Assembly: GCA_021803885.1 (NCBI GenBank)
Contig: JAJZKY010000312.1
Span: 1 to 6,081, forward strand
From: Planctomycetota bacterium
GTDB lineage: Bacteria > Planctomycetota > Phycisphaerae > WQYP01 > JAJZKY01
DNA length: 6,081 nucleotides
Reading direction: 5' to 3'
In this document: piece by piece, positions 1 through 5,031 of the stretch
Position numbering within the stretch: the stretch's first letter is position 1
How the letters are laid out: every line of letters begins with the position of its first letter
Program-made: the position numbers and the translations under genes
The notes under the pieces: generated by a model
The model's input: only the letters and a program-made list of their open reading frames with translations
What the model was told of the DNA's origin: nothing
The model's database searches: none

Positions 1-108
1 GCTTCCTTCAGCGGTAGCAAGCTCCCAAACGAAATCACGCAAACAAGCAGAGAGAGTAAGGTGAGACGGGCCCGTGGGCGGCACTCCGGCATCTTCAAAG
101 AACTCCAT
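1..108 (-). CDS. Possible start of an unrecognised gene, cut by the left edge
   Basis: An ATG at 108-106 opens 36 codons without a stop to the window edge. The translation begins MEFFEDAGVPPTGPS and continues with LRDFVWELATAEGS, a composition that looks protein-like, but I recognise no domain. It starts 38 bp after the stop of the TPR gene on the same strand, so it could be the next gene of that operon. No convincing Shine-Dalgarno precedes the ATG; the bases just upstream are A/T-rich. The frame is also open upstream of the ATG, so the start is uncertain. It could simply be a chance open frame. Confidence 0.3.
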   Translation of the reverse strand, partial: MEFFEDAGVPPTGPSHLTLSACLRDFVWELATAEGS

Positions 109-146
109 TTTTCGAGAAATAAAGAAACAAAGAGAGGGATGGCCCG

Positions 147-1781
147 TCAGGGATTCTCCTGGCCTGTCTCTTCCATGGCGATAGTAGCGCGCTTCATTTG
201 AAGGTGTTCCAGCGCGACAGCCCCGGCCTTCGCCCTGTCAGCTGCGGCCCGATCGCCTATTCTAAGGTAAAGCCGGTAAAGCTGGTAGTGGATGCTACCA
301 TCCTCGTCTGACGGCAGAGCGAGCTTCAACTGCGCTATCGCATCCCCGACCTTGCCGTCATTGGCGTCGACCTTGCCCATCAATGCGTGGACACGTGGCA
401 GCAATTCGGGAGGAACAGAAAGGCTTCTCTTTAAATATGGTTTTGCTGCCTCGTATTCGTGCTGATTTGTTAGACCCTCAGCCATCAAAAGATTCAGGCG
501 CGCGTCGTCTGGGCGATCTGCAAGCAATGCTCGGGCGGCGGAGATCGCTCCATCCGAATTACCCTCTGATAAGTACGCAGCTGCGGTTCCAATGTGTGCG
601 GCAGGGTCATTCGGATCCAGAGCAAGAGCCTTGCGATACTCCTTCAGAGCCTTGTCCGGTTGCTGTCGGCGACGGTATAGATCACCGACGATGTCGTAGC
701 TGGCGGCTGAGCGCGGAGCCAATTGCTCAAACTGCGAAAAGGCGCCGACGGCCAACCGCTCATTGGACTTGATCGAGAGGTACAGCCCTTCCGGGTCTTC
801 GGGCCACGCAGCCAGCAACCTTGAAGCGCTATTGGCACTGCGAGTGAAGTCGCCCTGCCAATATTCACAGATCGTCCGGACGTGAAGCCTAAATAACGCG
901 TCCGGTATCGAGTCGCGTCTTGGCTCTTCGATACAGTCGGACGCAGTGACGCCTTGGCTCTTTGCCGAAAGACTTGCTAATAGACTGGAAAGAAAGGTCG
1001 CCGAGTCGGGCGAGACTCCGAAGATAAGAGGTCTTGCAATCATCAATCTTAATGTTTTGGCAAGGTCGGCAGCTTGGATTGGAGACGCTGCATCAACAGC
1101 TTTCTCGTATGTGTGAACCGCCTCGACTGACCGCCCCTGGGTGAAGAGCTCGTCCGCATAGAGCGCTTCTGTCCACACATTCGTCGCGTGCTTCTCAGCC
1201 AGAACGCGCCCATCCTGTTGAATCAGTGATAACGATGACACTCCGAGTCCAAACCATGCATCCGCCATGGTTGGATCTATCAAGGCGGCCTGGGTGTAAA
1301 CCTGAGAAGCATCGCCCGGATCATGAGCTGCGCGATAACCGTCACCGAGCGCCACCAGTACCCGAGGGTCTGCGGGTGCCAGCGAGTGAGCTTTCTTTAG
1401 CAACGGTATTGCAGCTTCCGGCTTGCCGTCTGACTCATAGACCTTACCGAGGAAGAGCAAAGGGGTCAATAGTCTGCTATTGAGCGCAAGTGCCTTACGC
1501 AAGCTGACTCTCGCTTGCGGCTTTTGTCCCGCAAGGTACTCCATCAGTCCGCGATCAGCCCATAGCTCGGCAACTTTCTTTTCAACAGAGGTTGCGCGAG
1601 CATAGTCGGCTGCCGCCGCCGCGTACTGTCCGGATGACTGCTCTAAGCGTGCACGGGCTAACGCGCGCTCCAGTTCCGCGGCGGAGTCTGTAGACTGCGC
1701 GTGCAGACTCCCCACAGATAGAAACGCGAACCAAACAAGAAGTACTGCGCCCCGAATTGAAGATCGCAAAGCAGTTTGCAT
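147..1781 (-). CDS. Exported tetratricopeptide-repeat (TPR) protein
   Basis: 544 residues. The N-terminus is a clear signal peptide: basic MQTALRSSIRGA, hydrophobic VLLVWFAFLSVG, then SLHAQS with likely cleavage after residue 28, so the protein should act in the periplasm or at the outer membrane. TPR-like helical pairs lie at about 37-180 (for example LGKVYESDGKPEAAIPLLKKA) and again at about 357-520 (GDLYRRRQQPDKALKEYRKA, then repeats ending DGSIHYQLYRLYLRIGD). The middle (about 180-355) is more diverged and has two cysteines, C283 and C305, that could form a disulfide. The start is the first ATG after the signal-peptide frame opens, 4 nt behind the stop of the receptor fragment; the only Shine-Dalgarno-like bases (GGTG) overlap that stop, which suggests translational coupling. 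Such TPR proteins often sit behind Oar-like TonB-dependent receptors in Acidobacteriota. The role is probably protein-protein scaffolding in polymer or surface uptake; the partner is unknown. Confidence 0.88.
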   Translation of the reverse strand: MQTALRSSIRGAVLLVWFAFLSVGSLHAQSTDSAAELERALARARLEQSSGQYAAAAADYARATSVEKKVAELWADRGLMEYLAGQKPQARVSLRKALALNSRLLTPLLFLGKVYESDGKPEAAIPLLKKAHSLAPADPRVLVALGDGYRAAHDPGDASQVYTQAALIDPTMADAWFGLGVSSLSLIQQDGRVLAEKHATNVWTEALYADELFTQGRSVEAVHTYEKAVDAASPIQAADLAKTLRLMIARPLIFGVSPDSATFLSSLLASLSAKSQGVTASDCIEEPRRDSIPDALFRLHVRTICEYWQGDFTRSANSASRLLAAWPEDPEGLYLSIKSNERLAVGAFSQFEQLAPRSAASYDIVGDLYRRRQQPDKALKEYRKALALDPNDPAAHIGTAAAYLSEGNSDGAISAARALLADRPDDARLNLLMAEGLTNQHEYEAAKPYLKRSLSVPPELLPRVHALMGKVDANDGKVGDAIAQLKLALPSDEDGSIHYQLYRLYLRIGDRAAADRAKAGAVALEHLQMKRATIAMEETGQENP

Positions 1782-1785
1782 CAGA

Positions 1786-2378
1786 TCACCAATAGAGTTT
1801 CATCGCAAACTGTATGCTCCTTGAGCCGAACGCCTGACGAATCGTACCAAACGAGCCATCCGTGAGGTTTGTGTCCGGCGCATAAAAATTTGGATGATTA
1901 AACACGTTGTAAAACTCCGCCCTGCCTTGCAACCTCAGTTCCTTCGGCAAGTACCAGTATTTCTCGATGGCTGTATCCCAATTCGCGTAACCCGGCGCTC
2001 TCAAGTTTGAGAAGTAACGAGGTACATCGCCAAAGGTGTACGGGGCGGCCGGAGCGAATGCCTGAGTATTGAACCACTCATTGATGGTCTTGTGATCGAG
2101 ATGCGGATTTCCTATGACGTTCGGCCGCTGATTACCTCCGAACAGGTTCGAATTACCGCCACCCGTGATTCCGAGGGGGATTCCCGACTTCAGACTTGTG
2201 ATCCCTGATACCTGCCATCCTCCGGCAACTGAGTTGACAGCGCGGCTCATATTGTTTCCAATCATCTTTCCTCGTCCGATGGGGAGCGAGTATATGTAGT
2301 TAACGACGAGGCTGTGAGGGGTATCGGTACCATCGACGGACTTCTCCGCCGCCAGATCGTAGTTGTAGTGCACCCTGC
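1786..2378 (-). pseudogene. C-terminal fragment of an Oar-like TonB-dependent receptor, 5' end lost
   Basis: About 197 codons remain of a family usually around 1,000 residues or more. What is left is the end of the outer-membrane beta-barrel: a segment reading VVNYIYSLPIGRGK, then GGWQVSGITSLKSGIPL, a region around NQRPNVIGNP, the typical LRLQGRAEFYNVFNHPNF, and a closing strand IQFAMKLYW. Oar-like receptors usually end in Phe; this one ends in Trp. The carboxypeptidase-regulatory-like domain, plug and most strands are absent. The frame is open from the edge of the IS remnant, with only the transposase TAA (2383-2385) upstream in the same frame. A GTG at 2371-2373 could start a 195-residue product, but it has no well-spaced Shine-Dalgarno and no signal peptide, so a functional receptor is not expected. 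The fragment is 4 nt from the TPR gene and was presumably its operon partner. The truncation coincides with the IS end, so insertion followed by deletion is the simplest cause. Confidence 0.85.
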
Positions 2379-2670
2379 TGATTTAGACAGATGAGGCCGT
2401 GTTTGAAGTAAGTGTTTTGGCTTGGAAGGCGGCACGGGATTCGTGCAGCGTTCGGCCCCTGAGTCCACGATGTGGACGGTCGTGATTATATTCCTCGATC
2501 CACAGAGCGATGGAGCGCTGTGCGTGGTCGAGGCGCTGATACTCGTTGATCTAGACCTCCTCTTCTTTCAAGCTGCGGTGGAAGCGTTCGATGTAGCTGT
2601 TGCCTTCGGGGTGGTTGTAGGCGGTGCGGCGGTGCGGGATGCCGAGCCGGTTGATGGTTTCGGGAGTTAC
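2379..2670 (-). mobile_element. Remnant of an IS3-like insertion sequence (transposase 3' end plus right terminus)
   Basis: About 290 bp between two unrelated genes. It encodes only the last third of an rve/DDE transposase (see the separate entry). The right terminus is probably at 2379: read on the plus strand it begins TGATTTAGACAGATGAGGCC, and the TG start (CA end on the minus strand) is typical of IS3-family ends. The receptor frame resumes at the next base. The left part of the element, including OrfA, the first two catalytic Asp and the left inverted repeat, is absent. The inner boundary cannot be fixed exactly: transposase-like sequence is convincing from about 2664 downward, and the anti-sigma stop codon is at 2675-2677. 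The element family rests on protein motifs; the exact IS name is not recognised. Confidence 0.75.
2383..2664 (-). pseudogene. IS3-like transposase (OrfB) C-terminal fragment with an internal amber stop
   Basis: Reading from 2664 the frame gives PETINRLGIPHRRT, then AYNHPEGNSYIERFHRSLKE, where the Glu of YIER fits the catalytic Glu of the DDE integrase core. At EEEV the next codon is TAG (2551-2553), a single-base change from the TGG (Trp) usual at this place. After it the frame continues INEYQRLDHAQRSIALWIEE, YNHDRPHRGL and so on to a natural TAA at 2383-2385. The YN..RPH..L motif is typical of the IS3 OrfB C-terminus. The DNG motif carrying the second Asp should lie about 35 residues before the Glu; at that distance the frame already reads antisense-frame sequence of the neighbouring anti-sigma gene. 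The gene is therefore truncated, has lost two catalytic residues and carries a nonsense mutation: it is dead. Confidence 0.85.
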
Positions 2671-2674
2671 TCCC
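2662..2674. repeat. 13-bp palindrome at the anti-sigma / IS-remnant junction
   Basis: GGGAGTTACTCCC has two perfect 6-bp arms around one base. It directly follows the anti-sigma stop codon (2675-2677) and sits where transposase similarity fades. It could be the stub of a terminator, a junction scar or chance; there is no T-run on either side. Confidence 0.45.
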
Positions 2675-3391
2675 TCACTGAATCCTGAGCGGATAGGAGT
2701 ACCAGTCATCCTGCCCGCGCAGTTCGGTGAGGAGAACATAACTTCCGGGTTTGGCCCGGCGCAGATCGAGCGTTATGGTCAGCTTCGTTTGATTGCCGGC
2801 AATACTCGCCGTTCCAGTGGCAAAGGCGATACGATCCGTGCCTTCGCGGCCCGCTAGCACGATGATGGTGTACGATCCGGCTTGGCTGAAGCGCGGAAGG
2901 ATCAGGTTGACATGCAAAAGGGCTGCGGGAAGATTGAGTGGCGGCTTTGGCGGCTGCTCTTCGGCTCCGCGGAGGGTTCCATAGTTGGTGAGGTCGAGCG
3001 TTCGGTCAAGAGCGGCGGATGCCTGCTGGCCGGCGGGTGGATTCGACACGATCGAAGGTTGCCGATTCCAGTATTTGGCAATTACAAACCCGACAACGAG
3101 GCAGGCAGCGCACAGCGCCGCGATGGCAGCGATGCGCGCCGGTGAAGGGCGGCGGACAGCGACTGTCGAGCGGAAGTCAAGCAGAGCTGGTAGGCAATGG
3201 CCACAGGATGTTACGTGTTGCACGCGGGGATCCGAGAGGGAAAAGGACCGCGGCCTTGCCGCATATTCGCGCAGGAAGGAATCATCGGGACATTCGGGAG
3301 TACGTGCGCTCCGCGGCTGTCGTTGCGTATAGGCGCGCAACTGTTCGACAAACCATTGTTCGGGATTGGTGTTTCCCTTAATCTTTCTCAC
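2675..3391 (-). CDS. Membrane anti-sigma factor with an N-terminal zinc-finger motif
   Basis: 238 residues from a GTG start. The cytoplasmic N-terminal part has the anti-sigma zinc-finger pattern: C34 (ECPDDSFLREYA), then H59-x3-C63-x2-C66 (HVTSCGHC). One transmembrane helix follows at about 87-107 (IAAIAALCAACLVVGFVIAKYW). The remaining ~130 residues should be periplasmic: a Pro/Ala-rich linker, then a beta-rich domain (LLHVNLILPRFSQAGSYTII, later KLTITLDL and GSYVLLTELRG) ending YSYPLRIQ; I cannot name this domain. The GTG at 3389-3391 is preferred to ATGs further upstream because GGAAG lies 6 nt before it and because those ATGs fall deep inside the sigma gene. It overlaps the sigma gene by 14 bp, as usual for a sigma factor and its cognate anti-sigma. 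It probably holds the sigma factor at the membrane until a periplasmic signal arrives. The family call is strong; the signal is unknown. Confidence 0.82.
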   Translation of the reverse strand: MRKIKGNTNPEQWFVEQLRAYTQRQPRSARTPECPDDSFLREYAARPRSFSLSDPRVQHVTSCGHCLPALLDFRSTVAVRRPSPARIAAIAALCAACLVVGFVIAKYWNRQPSIVSNPPAGQQASAALDRTLDLTNYGTLRGAEEQPPKPPLNLPAALLHVNLILPRFSQAGSYTIIVLAGREGTDRIAFATGTASIAGNQTKLTITLDLRRAKPGSYVLLTELRGQDDWYSYPLRIQ

Positions 3392-3956
3392 CTCGTTCTT
3401 CCGCGTCAGGGGTATCAGATTTGAGTTCGAGCAGTCCAAGAATCTCTTTCTTGGCCTGTCGCCACACGGTGATGTGGTCTGCGCCGAGTTCATCCGCGAT
3501 CTCACGCCAGGTGTGCCCGGCAAGCCGCCAGAGGACGATTCGCCGCATGCGCGGGGTCATGCGCTCAAAGACCTGCCCCATGAACGCGTCCTGTTCGATT
3601 TCAGGTTTGACCGCAAAGTTGCGCGCGAGCAGTTCCAACTCGGATACCGACCCGACCGTCAATTCACCCCTATTGGCGCGCTGTTTCGATAGCCGTTTGA
3701 TAACGGACGTGATTCTGTAAGTGAGCTGCAGCACCGTTCGCTTGCCATCGAAGCGCTCGTAATACCGCTCCGCATTCTGAACTGCCGCATCCATCAGGTC
3801 GTACGCGAAATCGGGATCGTTGTGATAGTACTTCGCGCAATAGACGGCGTATGGCCACGCGAGGCCGCACGCTCGCCGAAACAGCTGATCGATCGCCGGA
3901 TCAGGCGAGCCCAGGTACCAGTAATCGCCGGCGGGGAGGGAAGGCCGGGGATCCAT
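3378..3956 (-). CDS. Divergent sigma-70 family (ECF-like) RNA polymerase sigma factor
   Basis: 192 residues, the usual size for an ECF sigma factor. Residues about 25-93 resemble sigma region 2: DPDFAYDLMDAAVQNA stands where classical ECF factors have their acidic AEDLVQ-type helix, followed by LQLTYRITSVIKRLSKQ. Residues about 122-175 are region 4, with TPRMRRIVLWRLAGHTWREI and a DNA-binding helix-turn-helix (IADELGADHITVWRQAKKEI) for the -35 element. The start is the ATG at 3954-3956, with GAAGAG 5 nt upstream; no other start codon is evident in frame just above it. The gene overlaps the anti-sigma gene by 14 bp, so the two are surely co-transcribed and probably co-regulated. Region 2 is far from the usual ECF consensus, so the promoter it reads cannot be predicted. 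A DNA-binding regulator with a sigma-like fold but no sigma activity is the alternative. Confidence 0.78.
   Translation of the reverse strand: MDPRPSLPAGDYWYLGSPDPAIDQLFRRACGLAWPYAVYCAKYYHNDPDFAYDLMDAAVQNAERYYERFDGKRTVLQLTYRITSVIKRLSKQRANRGELTVGSVSELELLARNFAVKPEIEQDAFMGQVFERMTPRMRRIVLWRLAGHTWREIADELGADHITVWRQAKKEILGLLELKSDTPDAEERGEKD
3398..3402 (-). promoter_or_regulatory. Ribosome binding site fixing the anti-sigma GTG start
   Basis: GGAAG on the minus strand, 6 nt before the GTG at 3389-3391 and inside the last codons of the sigma gene. It supports the GTG over upstream ATGs that would give a long overlap with the sigma gene. Confidence 0.5.
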
Positions 3957-4038
3957 AGGAGCTCTTCGTTCGTGGCTATCACTGCTTGGTTCAACACGTC
4001 GAACGGGCCGAAGCCCATGATGATGCGTCGATTTTAGC

Positions 4039-4048
4039 CCGATATCGG
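4039..4048. repeat. 10-bp perfect palindrome upstream of the sigma gene
   Basis: CCGATATCGG, centred about 87 bp before the sigma gene ATG. It could be an operator half of the divergent promoter region, but a palindrome of this length also occurs by chance. Confidence 0.3.
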
Positions 4049-4171
4049 CGTTTCTGGAAGACAGACCAGTTTAGAGAAGGGGACCAACCCTTTGCTTGCA
4101 CAGTGAAAACCTCATCATGGACGGGCAACTCGTCAAGAGAATTCGACAAAAATTTCATTACATGTGCACCA

Positions 4172-4192
4172 AAGGCATCAACAAAATGCCTT
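4172..4192. repeat. Inverted repeat with 7-bp arms in the divergent region
   Basis: AAGGCAT, a 7-nt spacer (CAACAAA), then ATGCCTT: perfect arms. There is no T-run after it on either strand, so it is not a standard terminator. An operator for the adjacent HTH protein or the sigma operon is possible. Confidence 0.4.
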
Positions 4193-4338
4193 ATAGGAAT
4201 AGAGGGCCAGTTTTCCACATTGCTTTTGTCTTTGTAGTCTTCTCTGCCTGCACCAGGTTGAAACAGAACGTTAGAGATAAGTGCTGTCCCTCTCTTCCTT
4301 TTCGCCCATTTGTGTGTACATGGAGACAGAGGTGAGGT

Positions 4339-5031
4339 ATGCCTTCTTCTTCCCCTATCGATCCTGCACCGAATCGCCGAACGTGGCGGCGATTTCCGCC
4401 AGAAGCTGTCGAGATCATGCGCCAAAACAAACACCCGGTTACGATTTGCAAGGAGCTGGCTGCTCTAACCGGCAGGAAAGAGCGCGCATGCTGGGATTTC
4501 ATGACCAGACACGGGATCCAGCGCCCTGGTTCTGTCTCCCGGCACAATTTCGAGCCGAAGAGGACGGAGGAACTGGTCGAGTACATCTCGGACCACGGCG
4601 TGCACGCCGCAGCGCTTCGATTCGGCTATAACGCGAAAAGCCTTTATAACCTTCTTTATCGCCGTGAACACACGCATCTCAGCACGGATGCGCTGAGCCT
4701 GCGTGAGGTTTGTACGCACCTGCGCATCAGACGCAGCCAGGCGACCCGGTGGATCGAATTGGGTCTGCTCAAATCCGTACGACGCGAATCGAGAACCGGT
4801 GTCGTAAGCTATCTCATCGAATTTGACGCCCTTCAGAAATTCTGCAAGGAGCATCGCGATCTGCTCGTCACGCGCCGGGCATCGCCGCACCGACTTAAAT
4901 TCCTAGAGGAATTTGTCTTCGCGCCCAAGCATGCCGAACTCCTTCGAACGCGCGAGAGCAAGCGCGAAGCCGAGGCCTTCGAACGCGGGGAATATCTGGA
5001 GGATACAAGAAGCTCTCAAAGGAGCGCCTGA
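4339..5031 (+). CDS. Putative DNA-binding protein with three helix-turn-helix-like segments
   Basis: 230 residues, basic overall. Three HTH-like segments can be seen: about 33-60 (TICKELAALTGRKERACWDF), about 75-110 (ELVEYISDHGVHAAALRFGY, then NAKSLYNLLYRRE) and about 118-165 (LSLREVCTHLRIRRSQATRW, then a wing-like stretch with RRESRTGVVSYLI), the last being MerR/excisionase-like. The C-terminal ~55 residues are charged and probably helical (KRLKFLEEF-like, then ESKREAEAFERGEYLED). There is no signal peptide or membrane segment, so it is cytoplasmic. The ATG start is firm: a TGA lies two codons upstream in frame (4333-4335), and AGAGGTGA (4328-4335) is a good Shine-Dalgarno, though close to the ATG. 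It is divergent from the sigma gene and overlaps the S41 gene tail-to-tail by 16 bp. It may bind a site in the divergent region. I do not recognise the family; a plasmid- or phage-type regulator or a lineage-specific transcription factor would both fit. Confidence 0.7.
   Translation: MPSSSPIDPAPNRRTWRRFPPEAVEIMRQNKHPVTICKELAALTGRKERACWDFMTRHGIQRPGSVSRHNFEPKRTEELVEYISDHGVHAAALRFGYNAKSLYNLLYRREHTHLSTDALSLREVCTHLRIRRSQATRWIELGLLKSVRRESRTGVVSYLIEFDALQKFCKEHRDLLVTRRASPHRLKFLEEFVFAPKHAELLRTRESKREAEAFERGEYLEDTRSSQRSA

Larger units (their letters stand above)
3957..4338. other. Divergent intergenic region between the sigma and HTH genes
   Basis: 382 bp with no gene I can support. It is visibly richer in A/T than its flanks and must hold the promoters of the leftward sigma/anti-sigma pair and of the rightward HTH gene. 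I find a TTGACG at 4136-4131 on the minus strand and a TTGAAA at 4258-4263 on the plus strand, but neither has a good -10 box at the right distance, so I do not call promoters. It contains two palindromic sites listed separately. Minus-strand open frames across it (for example 3991-4434) run into the coding start of the HTH gene and show no recognisable domain. Confidence 0.6.

Noticed and set aside
2380..2420. Outward promoter at the IS end (TTCAAA, 16 bp, TAAATC on the minus strand) that could drive the receptor remnant and TPR gene
   Set aside because: Both boxes match the consensus poorly; it cannot be told from chance.
3392..3523. Upstream ATG starts for the anti-sigma gene (282-residue version)
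   Set aside because: They lie deep inside the sigma gene in another frame; the GTG at 3391 has a spaced GGAAG and gives a standard short overlap.
2422..3692. Several plus-strand open frames opposite the transposase, anti-sigma and sigma genes
   Set aside because: They are antisense shadows of better supported minus-strand genes and show no domain.
3794..4018. Minus-strand frame starting MGFGPFDVLNQAVIATNEEL just upstream of the sigma gene, suggesting an alternative N-terminus joined by a frameshift
   Set aside because: The sigma frame has its own ATG at 3956 with a fitting GAAGAG, and the alternative frame soon becomes Arg/Ser-rich shadow sequence of the sigma gene.
3991..4434. Minus-strand open frame of 147 codons across the divergent region
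   Set aside because: It overlaps the well-supported start of the HTH gene, has no recognisable domain and no good ribosome binding site; part of it has a protein-like composition but not enough to call a gene.
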